This document shows positions 52,715 to 64,000 of a stretch of 64,000 nt of DNA, piece after piece. Each line of letters opens with the position of its first letter. The first letter of the stretch is position 1. The DNA lies in NCBI GenBank assembly GCA_907163375.1, contig CAJQUW010003219.1:171625-235624 (forward strand), in the 5' to 3' direction. Source of the stretch: Prostheceraeus crozeri (Eukaryota > Platyhelminthes > Polycladida > Euryleptidae). Both the position numbers and the translations under genes were made by a program. The notes beneath the pieces are model-generated. The model searched no databases, was not told the DNA's origin, and was given only the letters and a program-made list of their open reading frames with translations.

Positions 52715-55256
52715 TTATTCTTTTAAATGACGTCCATTGTACCTGATCACCGTATCAAGAAGATTCCTATCGTGCTTTGAATGCTTTTGATCCACTTTTC
52801 CTGATGACTCCCATAGACATAAGAAGTCTCGATGCACTGATTCTGATGCCTGTTCACTAAAATATCCCAAGGGCAATTTATGATATTTGCAAAACTGCAC
52901 AACATGATTGAAAACTACATGAGCTGCAGTTGTTACACTGATTTTCAGACGCATGTATGAGTTTTCAAAATCTCGAATTCTTTCCTCGAAATTGCCATAG
53001 AGCGTTAAAGAGCCGAAACATGAAATGCAAACTTCGTTGAACTTCTTCAGGCAAAATACAAACGGTATTGCGTCATACTCTTCACCGTGTTCCAGAAGTG
53101 ACTGCAACAAGTCCAATTGTTTCAAGAGACGTCGACACATGTTGCCATTAAACTCGCCCGAATGCAGTTGTGGGCGTGTGATTCCCACTATTTCATAGAA
53201 CTCCTTAGAAATGGAATTCGACTTAGAGGAGAATTTTTCCAACTCACTGAACAATGTGTTCGTCAAACGAAGTGGAAGATGTAGCTCTGGGGGAGGTACG
53301 TGATTAATAAAAATGTCAGAATTATTGCCGTTGATTAGAGGCTCGTGAACACAGTTCTTGAAATCTTTAGCTGCAACCCTTCTTGAATTTTCACGCTGAG
53401 AGTTAAAACGAATAGCAGCTTCTCGAACTGAACCCAAAGAGCGTACAGGGTGTCTTTTAGAAGATCGGCTGGAGAATTCGGACTTGGGACATTCACACCA
53501 CAGGCAGGGATGAGATGAACCGTGTGCCTGTATTCCGGAAATTATGTTTCCCAATTTCAAATCAACAGCGAATGTGTATCCAATCTTCAATTTCTCAATA
53601 TTCAGCAGCTCGAGTATTTGCTTTATGTTCTGATACGTCTCCTTTACATCAGGAACAATAGCTACGATTATGATCTTTTTCACACTTTTGTCAGAAAACT
53701 TGACATCTGCGTTTGTGTCATCTTGAAATATACTGAGGCAAAATTTCAAAAAACCGCCACCTCCATCGATTCCAAATTTGATAGAAGTTTCACCGATATC
53801 AAAACTTCTTTCGTCGCCTACAAGTTGTTCAATATCAAAACAGTAGATCACACACTTGGTGACAATTTGAGAACCATCCTCAAACTGCAAGTATGAGAAA
53901 GAGAAATAGTCACTGAGTTTCCGGTCTCTTGCTCGCAAATGGACAATAGTGTTTGCCCCGACAGATGACTTTTTCTTCAAGACTTTTCGAATAAATGGCA
54001 TTACTTTTCTCACCATGGTGTTGTTCGAGGCCCCAAGCTGAAGTTGTAGAGAATTAATGTCAGAGGAAGAAAAACTCGGTAAATCACACTTCTCCAATAA
54101 AGATATTGGTAAATCATTAGACCCACGAGTATTCAAAGAGATATTTTGTGTTTTCATTTGGACGCATTTTTGTCGGACAATCTTACTAGCAATGACTTCC
54201 TTGGTGCGACTATCAGTAGAATTGCACAATTCAATCATGTTCGAGCGTAAAGTGGATACATTGCACTCATGAGAGATTCCACGGCGTATAATTCCTTTAC
54301 ATGCAGTACAGAGTTTGACAACAGATTTCTCAAACCGCGGAAAATCACCAATGTCATTTAGTGAAGATCGGGGACGGCCTTTGTGACGAACATTTACAGT
54401 TTTAGCTTTGGCTCTAGCCGTTTCACAAATACAACAATCACAAATTGGATGAGGAATGGATCGTAGGACACGAACATGTGGTTGAATCAAGCTGAAGTCG
54501 AATACCTCTGGTAAGATGTCGATAGATTTTGCCCCCGTCGAAATGTTGAGTAGATCTGATCGGCACTTCGCACAAATTGCAGATGGACAACAATCGTCGT
54601 TTGGGTCGTAATTTTCAATGAAATATGCTCGTATTCGATCAACAACTATCTGTGTGATATTGTAGCTGCCCTTGTCCATGCACACAATACAGACTTTCCT
54701 TCGATTTTCGGAAAGATTCAATGCTCGCACATTATGTCCTGCTGGGGTGGGGACAACTGGGCCCAAAAAAAGTACAAAATGACTCTCCTTTTTTGACATA
54801 AATGTGTTGCACAGACTCTGCTGTACACATAAATGCCCATTTTCGATACTGCAATGTCCTTGTTTTTTAAAAAAATAATAAAAAAATAAAAAAAATAATT
54901 TTTTTTTCATAAAAATTTTTTTTAGAAAGTAAGTAGGTCGAAATCTTCTAAAAAAGGTACTAACTTGATAACTACAATGTATTTCCTTTATTATGGCATG
55001 TTTATATGTAGAAAAAAGTTTATTCCTTTGAAGCACTTGGGCCCTTTGTAAAAGTACACAAAAATATGCGATTTTTGGCATAAAAATGAGTTTATTTTAT
55101 AGACAAGGACATTGTAGTATCGAAAATGGGCATTTATGTGTACAGCAGAGTCTGTGTAACACATTTATGTCAAAAAAGGAGAGTCATTTTGTACTTTTTT
55201 TGGGCCCAGTTTTACCGGGCCCAGTTGTCCCGGAAGCGTCCTGCTGCTGCAGCCAT
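52715..55256 (-). CDS. Transposase with RAG1-N-terminus-like region (Chapaev/N-RAG-TP type), start split by a MITE
   Basis: The main frame runs from the MITE edge (54744) to 52715, about 675 codons. The N-terminal region has VCIVCMDKG, an AICAKCRSDL block and HPICDCCICETARAKAK, closely following the Cys/His layout of the RAG1 N-terminal region. Next comes CTACKGIIRRGISHECN. The DDE region includes FGIDGGGGFLKFCLS, a DLKLGNIISG..HPCLWC zinc segment, FNGNMCRRLL and SEQASESVHRDF. The original ATG (55254-55256) is separated from the rest by the MITE, leaving an artefactual upstream reading through the MITE. Without the MITE the frame would be continuous. Confidence 0.7.
54745..55237. mobile_element. 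MITE nested in the transposase, 9-bp target duplication
   Basis: The element is flanked by GTCCTGCTG at 54736-54744 and 55238-55246. Termini share GGGACAACTGGGCCC in inverted orientation, and the inverted homology runs about 120 bp inward (the AAATGCCCATTTTCGATAC arm). No coding capacity. A 9-bp duplication fits Mutator-like or related superfamilies. Confidence 0.7.
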
Positions 55257-56202
55257 GATGTTGATGACAAGATTTCAAAAATAATGATTGCAACTTCTTA
55301 AATCAATCGACAAATTCAAATTCTTTCGTTGTGAAAAACATCATAGAGCTATGAAATTCAATTCAAACGTCACTGAATAAACCATAGACATCTACTGTAC
55401 AACATTTTCAGTGATGAACATGGTAATATGCTGTTGTTACTTTGATTTTCGACAAGTGTACTACCGTAGATATCAAAGATACATTGCAATGTTCCATTTT
55501 GTATGTAGACTAAATCTACATGTATACGTTGCAGAGTTTTTTGATTAAATCAGTTTTAGGCTACTTCATCATACATGTATAATATCAAACTGATAAATTC
55601 TATCTCAACGACTCTTGACTGATTGTACTATCAACTTTTACTACTTACTAATTTTTACAAGATAAGTTAAATGTAAAGCCATCATTTTCTCAATGACATA
55701 GTAGGCCTAAATGTTTCCAGTATCTAACATCGACCCTGTGACGATTATACATTTACAAATAAATTTTTACAAAGCTTAGTTCATACTCTTACGCGTGTCT
55801 GTACGCGTTACGCTAACCTTCAGCAGTCACGAAATAAAGAATCAATAGCCTACTTAATAATGTTATCTATAGAAATGATTAGTCTATTTTTTCAGAAATT
55901 GTCCATGAATTGACGCACAATTGTATTGTTTCTCTACTTTTAGCATGCTTTTTGCATTATTAGTTCAATAATCAACTAATAAATGTCAATATTTCATAAT
56001 ATCAAAGAAAATTATGATTGACTACTTTTTAATAATAGTATTAAGTAGTACATTATTTAAAATCGATATATCTATGGAAAAGCTAGGTTATGATTTCTGT
56101 GACACATATAGCCGTGTTACACATGTAAAGTACTTCTAGAATATATATTCACTTAAGGGGTCGCATTTTTTTTCTTCTGAATGTTAGTTCCGTGGAGGCG
56201 TG

Positions 56203-56375
56203 ATCGGAGCTCAGAGAGACGACTTACCGTTGACAATCTCTTGTATTAATGTCAAGTCTCTGTCGGTTCCCAGCTTATATAGTTTGTGGCGATCAGCTTA
56301 TGACGTAATACCCATCATCCAAAAACTTAAAACGCTTCTATCGCCGATTCTAGAGGTCCGATTGAGCTGGAAATA
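56203..56375. repeat. Right inner arm of element B, continuation
   Basis: Continues the match to A from 13333 to about 13495 after the transposon, including CTTATATAGTTTGTGGCGATC. Confidence 0.7.
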
Positions 56376-59300
56376 CACCATTTCCCTGTAGAATTAGATG
56401 CTGAATCCGAATCTGGCCTCCGTTTCCCCATCCGATGCTTCGTTTTGGCTCTACAGCCCACAGCCATCGCAAAAATTCTAGCTCTGTCGTTTTTTCGAAA
56501 AAATTTCGTGAAGAAAACTTTTCCCTCTCCGATTGACTTGAAACTCACTATGTTGATAGAAAATTTCATGCTGATTCCAAATCTGAAATCTGTTTTCCCA
56601 TCCGATGCTTCGTTTTGACGCTTGAGCCCAAAACGTCCAAAATTCTAGCTCTGTCGTTTTTCGCCAATCTCCCAAAATCTTAAATGGCGTCTCACATCTA
56701 AACGAAGACAGATATGAACAGGCCGTTTCTTTCAGTGAATTTGTCTCACTCTTAGCTTTCAGACGAGCTATTGCACGACAAAATCCGTCCACTATAAGCA
56801 AAGTTGGAAGGCCGGTGCCGGGGGGGGACGTCAGCGAAAATTTTTTCTCTCCGATTGCCTTCAAATTCACCATACCGATGCAGAATTTCACGCTGAATCC
56901 GAATCTGGCCTCCGTTTTCCCATCCGATGCTTCGTTTTGGCGCTACAGCCCAAAACGTCCAAAATTCTAACTCTGTCGTTTTTCGCCAATCTCCCAAAAT
57001 CTTAAATGGCGTCTCACATCTAAACCAAGACAGATATGAACAGGCCGTTTCTTTCAGTGAATTTGTCTCACTCTTAGCTTTCAAACGAGCTATTGCACGA
57101 CAAAATCCGTCCACTAGAAGCAAAGTTGGAAGGCCGGTGCCGGGGGGGGGACGTCAGCGAAAATTTTTCCTCTCCGATTGCGTTCAAATTCACCATACCG
57201 ATGCAAAATTTCACGCTGAATCCGAATCTGGCCTCCGTTTCACATCCGATGCTTCGTTTTGGCGCTACAGCCCAAAACGTCCAAAATTCTAACTCTGTCG
57301 TTTTTCGCCAATCTCCCAAAATCTTAAATGGCGTGTCACATCTAAACGAAGACAGATATGAACAGGCCGTTTCTTTCAGTGAATTTGTCTCACTCTTAGC
57401 TTTCAAACGAGCTATTGCACGACAAAATCCGTCCACTAGAAGCAAAGTTGGAAAGCCGGTGCCGGGGGGGGGACGTCAGCGAAAATTTTTCCTCTCCGAT
57501 TGCGTTCAAATTCACCATACCGATGCAAAATTTCACGCTGAATCCGAATCTGGCCTCCGTTTTCCCATCCGATGCTTCGTTTTGGCGCTACAGCCCAAAA
57601 CGTCCAAAATTCTAACTCTGTCGTTTTTCGCCAATCTCCCAAAATCTTAAATGGCGTCTCACATCTAAACAAAGACAGATATGAACAAGCCGTTTCTTTC
57701 AGTGAATTAGTCTCACTCTTAGCTTTCAAACGAGCTATTACACGACAAAATCCGTCCACTGGAAGCCAAAATCGAAGGTAGCTCTCCCGAGGGGGGGACG
57801 TCAGCGAAACTTTTTCTCTCCGATTGACTTGAAACTCACCATGTTGATAGAGAATTTCATGCTGATTCCAAATCTGAATCCGTTTTCCCATCCGATGCTT
57901 CGTTTTGACGCTAGAGCCCAAAACGTCCAAAATTCTAACTCTGTCGTTTTTCGCCAATCTCCCAAAATCTTAAATGGCGTGTCACATCTAAACGAAGACA
58001 GATATGAACAGGCCGTTTCTTTCAGTGAATTTGTCTCACTCTTAGCTTTCAAACGAGCTATTGCATGACAAAATCCGTCCACTATAAGCAAAGTTGGAAA
58101 GCCGGTGCCGGGGGGGGGGACGTCAGCGAAAATTTTTCCTCTCCGATTGCGTTCAAATTCACCATACCGATGCAAAATTTCACGCTGAATCCGAATCTGA
58201 AATCCGTTTTCCCATCCGATGCTTCGTTTTGGCGCTACAGCCCAAAACGTCCAAAATTCTAACTCTGTCGTTTTTCGCCAATCTCCCAAAATCTTAAATG
58301 GCGTGTCACATCTAAACGAAGGCAGATATGAACAGGCCGTTTCTTTCAGTGAATTTGTCTCACTCTTAGCTTTCAGACGAGCTATTGCACGACAAAATCC
58401 GTCCACTAGAAGCAAAGTTGGAAGGTCGGTGCCGGGGGCGGGGACGTCAGCGAAAATTTTTTCTCTCCGATTGCGTTCAAATTCACCATACCGATGCAGA
58501 ATTTCACGCTGAATCCGAATCTGGCCTCCGTTTTCCCATCCGATGCTTCGTTTTGGCGCTACAGCCCAAAACGTCCAAAATTCTAACTCTGTCGTTTTTT
58601 CGAAAAATGCTGAAAATTTTTCTCTCCGATTGACTTGAAACTCACCATACAGATGCAGAATTTCACGCTGATTCCAAATCTGAAATCCGTTTTCCCATCC
58701 GATGCTCCGTTTTGACGCTAGAGCCCAAAACGTCCAAAATTCTAACTCTGTCGTTTTTCGCCAATCTCCCAAAATCTTAAATGGCGTGTCACATCTAAAC
58801 GAAGACAGATATGAACAGGCCGTTTCTTTCAGTGAATTTGTCTCACTCTTAGCTTTCAAACGAGCTATTACACGACAAAATCCGTCCACTGGAAGCCAAA
58901 ATCGAAGGTAGCTCTCCCGAGGGGGGGGACGTCAGCGAAACTTTTTCTCTCCGATTGACTTGAAACTCACTATGTTGATAGAGAATTTCATGCTGATTCC
59001 AAATCTGAAATCCGTTTTCCCATCCGATGCTTTGTTTTGACGCTAGAGCCCAAAACGTCCAAAATTCTAACTCTGTCGTTTTTCATCAATCTCCCAAAAT
59101 CTTAAATGGCGTCTTACATCTAAACGAAGACAGATATGAACAAGCCGTTTCTTTCAGTGAATTTCTCTCACTCTTAGCTTTCAAACGAGCTATTACACGA
59201 CAAAATCCGTCCACTGGAAGCCAAAATCGAAGGTAGCTCTCCCGAGGGGGGGACGTCAGCGAAACATTTTTTCTCCGATTGACTTGGAACTCGCCATACA

Positions 59301-60141
59301 GATGCAGAATTTCACGCTGATTCCAAATCTGAAATCCGTTTTCCCATCTGATGCTTCGTTTTGACGCTAGAGCCCAAAACGTCCAAAATTCTAACTCTGT
59401 CGTTTTTCGCCAATCTCCCAAAATCTTAAATGGCGTGTCACATCTAAACGAAGACAGATATGAACAGGCCGTTTCTTTCAGTGAATTTGTCTCACTCTTA
59501 GCTTTCAAACGAGCTATTGCACAACAAAATCGGTCCACTAGAAGCAAAGTTGGAAAGCCGGTGCCGGGGGGGGGACGTCAGCGAAAATTTTTCCTCTCCG
59601 ATTGCGTTCAAATTCACCATACCGATGCAAAATTTCACGCTGAATCCGAATCTGGCCTCCGTTTTCCCATCCGATGCTTCGTTTTGGCGCTACAGCCCAA
59701 AACGTCCAAAATTCTAACTCTGTCGTTTTTCGCCAATCTCCCAAAATCTTAAATGGAGTGTCACATCTAAACGAAGACAGATATGAACAAGCCGTTTCTT
59801 TCAGTGAATTTGTCTCACTCTTAGCTTTCAAACGAGCTATTACACGACAAAATCCGTCCACTGAAAGCCAAAATCGAAGGTAGCTCTCCCGAGGGGGGGG
59901 GACGTCAGCGAAACTTTTTCTCTCTGATTGACTTGAAACTCACTATGTTGATAGAGAATTTCATGCTGATTCCAAATCTGAAATCCGTTTTCCCATCCGA
60001 TGCTTTGTTTTGACGCTAGAGCCCAAAACGTCCAAAATTCTAACTCTGTCGTTTTTCGCCAATCTCCCAAAATCTTAATGGCGTCTCACATCTAAACGAA
60101 GACAGATATGAACAGGCCGTTTCTTTCAGTGAATTTGTCTC
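56376..60141. repeat. 322-bp satellite array (expanded Polinton TIR), first block
   Basis: About eleven units. The G-run/GACGTCAGCG landmark recurs near 56828, 57150, 57472, 57797, 58120, 58445, 58929, 59255, 59575 and 59905, about 322 bp apart, with one 1.5-unit gap. Two unit types differ after TCCACT: AGCAAAGTTGGAAGGCCGG or GGAAGCCAAAATCGAAGG. Long open frames here on both strands are by-products of periodicity, not genes. Confidence 0.85.
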
Positions 60142-62068
60142 TACACAAACAAACCAACACTCACAGTCTGCACACCCAACGAATCCACTCAAACACACAT
60201 ATCCTACCTGCAACACCTACACACCAGACAAAACATCCAATCATGTCTCAAAACCAATCATCACCAGATTCACGCACACACACATCTCAAAAACAAAAAC
60301 ACTCACATCACAAACACACCACACAACGAAATCAACCAACACAAGCACATCACAAAATACGACACACAGAACGCCAGTACCTCGACAACTCACCTACAAC
60401 CAACACACCCAAAAACATATAAATCAACACCCACACTCACAAAAAACCAAACACAACAACCACACACTCAACAACACAACATCATCACAACACAACAACA
60501 CACCAAACAATCTCAACAAAAAACAGACACATCAACACCACACACCACAACACTCACACGCACACAACCCAACCAACACAACACTAATCAAATCACAAAA
60601 CCAAGCAACACCCACACCACACATCAATCAATCAACAACACGACATCAACACCCACCAACAAAAACAATCAACAACAAACACAAAACCCAACAAAAGACA
60701 CTCACAACACAACACAAACGCACCAGCAAACACCAACCAACACATCCACGCGCAACACGAGCACAACAATCACACCCATGGGACACAACCCACATTAGAG
60801 ACGACAAATCACTACAAACACTCCACACCACCATCAACACATCACATCTCAACACACAAGAAAACACTCACACACCACAATCACAAACCAAACAACACCT
60901 CACACAAACCAACACACACTTCACTCCAACTCCACAACCCCGAAAATCACACACGAGAAATCACACAACACAATATCAAACACACAAACTCAACCAGATC
61001 TCACTTCAAATCAACATCACAACCATCGGAAACTCAACACAAGATGAACACCATCAACTCTCACTTACACTCACAAAAAATCCGATCAAACACCACCACC
61101 GCACGAAAAAACTTGCACACAAACATCTCACCCAACCTACTCCACACACTACACATCAACTAACCCAACACATCAAAAACACGAACCACACTCACACCAC
61201 ACTAATCAACGCCCCACAACACACACACGCACACATCCAACAAAAGTCTCAATAGGACACATCACACCACACCTACACACACACCCCAACCCACGAACCA
61301 AAACAAACACAACACCAACACCACAAAAAACAACCGAACCCACACGCAACAACCCCACCATACACACCTCATCAACACACACACTCACATCAAAACACAC
61401 CTCTACCCCCCAAGGTATAAAATCAACAAAAATATCACATCACAAGACTCACACAACAAAACACACCACACACACACATCCCACACAGCATATAATTCAC
61501 ACCGAAACCATCCTCCAACACAACAAATCACCGCTTCAAGGTCTCACACCTCACACTAGTCCGTCACTCCACCAACCACAACCCCTATACTCACACAACC
61601 ACAACAACACAAAACTCACCCCTAACCACAACATAACACCCAAACCTCATACCCACCACACCAATTTCACACAACACCAAAAACATCCAAACAATAGTCT
61701 CACTATCAAAAACTCACACAATCAACAACACTACCTCACCCACCCCACGACAACACAGACAACACGACAAATCATCCAACCAAACCTAATCTCACCATCA
61801 CACTAACCACCAAACACAACCTCAACAACAAACACCAACTCTCACACAAAACAAACAACTCTCCCACACATCACACAGTCACAAACAACACAAACACCTG
61901 AAACAACACTCAATCAAAATCCAAAACTCACACCAGCACTAATCACCACACCAAACTCACGAACCATCACAACACAAATCACAACAAACCACCTAAGGAA
62001 CAACAAATACACTCTACAAACGCACACGTAGAACACACACAACCATCACCCAAAAACAACAACAACAC
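60142..62068. other. 1.9-kb A/C-rich, G-poor block inside a satellite unit
   Basis: The plus strand is mostly A and C (CACAACACC-like words) with few T and very few G. It starts within a satellite unit after GTGAATTTGTCT, and the unit resumes with CTTAGCTTTCAAACGAG at about 62069. No regular period, ORF or terminal repeat is visible. It may be a degenerate CA-type expansion or an assembly artefact. Confidence 0.6.
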
Positions 62069-63894
62069 TCTTAGCTTTCAAACGAGCTATTGCACGACAA
62101 AATCCGTCCACTATACAAGCCAAAAGTTTGGAAGGCCGGTGCCGGGGGGGGGGGAACGTCAGCGAAAAATATATTTTCCTCTCCGATTGCCTTCAAAATT
62201 CACCATACCGATACAAAATTTTACACGCTGAATCTCCTAATACTGTGGAGCCCTCCCGTTTCATTCCCATCCGATGCAATCGTATTTGTTGGGGCGCAAC
62301 AGCCCAAAACGTCCAAAATTCTAACTCTGTCGTTTTTTCGAAAAATGTTGAAAATTTTTTCTCTCCGATTGACTTGAAACTCACCATGTTGATAGAGAAT
62401 TTGACGCTGATTCCAAATCTGAAATCCGTTTTCCCATCCGATGCTTCGTTTTAAAGCTACAGCCCAAAACGACCAAAATTCTAACTCTGTCGTTTTTCGC
62501 CCATGTCCCAAAATCTTAAACGACGTCTCACAGCTAAACGAAGACAGATATGAACAAGCCGGTTCTTTCAGTGAATTTGTCTCACTCTAAGCTTTTCAAA
62601 ACGAGCTAATACAACACAAAAATTCCTCGACTGTGAAGCCAAAATCGAAGGAAGCTCTCCCTAGGGGGGGGACGTCAGGCGAATAACTTTTTTCTCTCTT
62701 CCGATTGACTTGAAACTCACTATGTTGATAGAGAATTTTCATGCTGATTCCAAATCTGAAATCCCGTTTTCCAATCCGATGCTTCGTTTGGAAGCTATAG
62801 CCCAAAACGTCCAAAATTCTAACTCTGTCGTTTTTCGCCAATGTCCCAAAATCTTAAATGGCGTCTCACATCTAAACGAAGACAGATAGGAACAAGCCGA
62901 TTCTTTCAGTGAATTTGTCTCACTCTTAGCTTTCAAACGAGCTATGGCACGACAAAATCCGTCCACAGGAAGCCAAAATCCAAGCTAGCTCTCCCGAGGG
63001 TGGGGGAGTCAGCGAAAATTTTTCTCTCCGATTGACTTGGAACTCACCATAAATGTTGATGCAGAATTTCACGCTGAATGTCCAAATCTGACAATATCCG
63101 TTTTCCCATCTGATGCTTCGTTTTGACGCTAGAGCCCAAAACGTCCAAAATTCTAACTCTGTCGTTTTTCGCCAATCTCCCAAAATCTTAAATGGCGTCT
63201 CACATCTAAACGAAGACAGATATGAACAAGCCGTTTCTTTCAGTGAATTTGTCTCACTCTTAGCTTTCAAACGAGCTATTGCACAACAAAATCAGTCCAC
63301 TATAAGCAAAGTTGGAAAGCCGGTGGCCGGGGGGGGGGACGTCCAGCGAAAATTTTTCCTCTCTGATTGCGTTCAAATTCACCATACCGATGCAAAATTT
63401 CACGCTAAATCCGAATCTGGCCTCCGTTTTCCCATCCGATGCTTCGTTTGGGCGCTACAGCCCAAAACGTCCAAAATTCTAACTCTGTCGTTTTTTCGAA
63501 AAATGTTGAAAATTTTTTCTCTCCGATTGACTTGAACCTCACCATAACAGATGCAGAACTTCCAATCAGCGCTGAAGGACATATCCAAATCTGAAATCCG
63601 TTTTCCCTCCCCATCCGATGCTCCGTTAATTGAACGCTAGAAGCCCAAAACGTCCAAAAATTTCTTACTCTAAAACTCTGTCGTTTTTTTTTTTTTTCGC
63701 CAATCAATCCCAAAATCTTTAAATGGAGTGTCACATCTAAACAATCGAAGACAAGATATGAACAAGAAAGGCCGTTTCTTTTTCAGTGAATTTGTCTCCA
63801 ACTACTTAGGCTTTCATCATCTCAAACGAGCTATTACAACACTGACAAAATTCCGATCCACCTGAAAGCCAAAATCGAAGGTAGCTCTCCCCGA
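62069..63894. repeat. 322-bp satellite array, second block, indel-rich
   Basis: About five further units. Many small insertions absent from the first block (for example near 62130-62240 and most of 63540-63890) distort the repeat. This looks more like unpolished sequence than biology, especially towards the end. Confidence 0.75.
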
Positions 63895-64000
63895 GGGTGG
63901 GGGGAGGGGAGGGGGGTGGGGGGGGGGAGGGGGGGGAAAGGGGGGGAGCAGGGGTGGATTGCGGGGGGGGGTAGATGGTGGGGGGATTGGGTTAGGGGTG
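63895..64000. other. Poly-G-rich tail
   Basis: Runs of G with occasional A/T follow the position where satellite units normally have a G7-G9 tract. Probably a sequencing or assembly failure in a G-run; G-quadruplex potential is obvious. Confidence 0.5.

Larger units (their letters stand above)
51753..56202 (-). mobile_element. Chapaev/N-RAG-TP-like DNA transposon inserted in the Polinton TIR
   Basis: Termini CACCCCTCCACGGAAC and, inverted, CACGCCTCCACGGAAC. Inverted repeats extend about 330 bp (51753-52085 and 55870-56202) with mismatches. The 4-bp target ATCG flanks both sides (51749-51752 and 56203-56206), and the uninterrupted site is seen in A (13329-13336). CAC termini plus a 4-bp duplication fit the Chapaev group, to which molluscan N-RAG-TP elements are related. 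It encodes one transposase and carries a nested MITE. Confidence 0.8.
30071..64000 (+). mobile_element. Maverick/Polinton element B, nearly complete, right end beyond window
   Basis: Starts with the AGTAGTAAG terminus of a TIR matching the right end of A. It carries the full Polinton core set (integrase, POLB, packaging ATPase, adenovirus-type protease, MCP) plus accessory genes. The right inner arm is split by the transposon at 51753-56202, and the outer right TIR is expanded into satellite to the window end. Visible lesions are few: exonuclease frameshift near 32115, pX-like frameshift near 33735, WEVGV-1 deletion near 40955, WEVGV-2 stop 41671-41673 and POLB stop 46467-46469. Confidence 0.85.

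Noticed and set aside
54745-55081. N-terminal extension of the transposase (long hydrophobic/Lys-rich stretch)
   Set aside because: It is MITE sequence read through in frame; the flanking 9-bp duplication shows it is an insertion.
51753-56202. ProtoRAG/Transib assignment for the inserted transposon
   Set aside because: Termini begin CAC but do not continue as a CACAGTG-type heptamer, and the duplication is 4 bp, not 5; the Chapaev/N-RAG-TP group fits better.
56927-60070. Many 60-360-aa open frames on both strands
   Set aside because: They repeat with the 322-bp unit, occur in several frames, and encode the same low-information words; they are satellite by-products.
60108-61400. Open frames rich in Thr/His/Gln or, on the minus strand, Val/Cys/Gly
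   Set aside because: They result from the A/C-only composition of the block; no start context, homology or motif.

Overview
This is eukaryotic DNA, almost certainly from an invertebrate animal, built nearly entirely of mobile elements. There is no bacterial operon signal. Genes have TATA boxes, AATAAA signals and GTAAGT/AG introns. The element families present (Maverick/Polinton elements and a Chapaev/N-RAG-TP-like transposon) are typical of marine invertebrates. The species cannot be named from this sequence.

Layout. (1) 1-14397: the right part of Polinton element A, cut by the window start and ending in a terminal inverted repeat (TIR). (2) 14398-15548: about 1.1 kb of unassigned sequence. 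(3) about 15549-29300: element C, a diverged, rearranged and decayed relative with a spliced but broken POLB and no capsid genes. (4) 30071 to the window end: element B, a nearly complete Polinton. Its right inner arm is interrupted by a 4.45 kb DNA transposon (51753-56202), and its outer TIR has grown into a 322-bp satellite (about 56380 to the end) that is itself interrupted by about 1.9 kb of A/C-only-like sequence. The last kilobases look like low-quality contig end. A and B are the same element type: window base 1 corresponds to about base 36680, and the two differ by point changes and small indels.

Gene order in B. Plus strand: possible ssDNA-binding protein, small RING-like ORF, DEDDh exonuclease, a single-domain homologue of the POLB N-terminus, membrane RING protein, pX-like core protein, packaging ATPase, conserved protein, retroviral-type integrase with chromodomain, pVI-like protein, major capsid protein (MCP), adenovirus-type protease. 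Minus strand: TBP-like protein and two PC4-like proteins. Plus: two WEVGV-module proteins. Minus: protein-primed family B DNA polymerase (POLB). Plus: a 150-aa conserved protein. Minus: small ORFs and a zinc-finger/coiled-coil gene beside the TIR. POLB, exonuclease and integrase would replicate and insert the element. ATPase, protease and capsid proteins would make virions. TBP-like, PC4-like and zinc-finger/coiled-coil proteins suggest the element supplies its own transcription factors.

Most notable: a two-repeat TATA-binding-protein homologue inside a Polinton, present in three elements and overlapping a second conserved reading frame; spliceosomal introns in the POLB genes, including a start exon ending ATG|GTAAGT; and a nested transposon whose transposase carries a RAG1-N-terminus-like region. 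Each Polinton copy carries inactivating lesions, described by position but not repaired.
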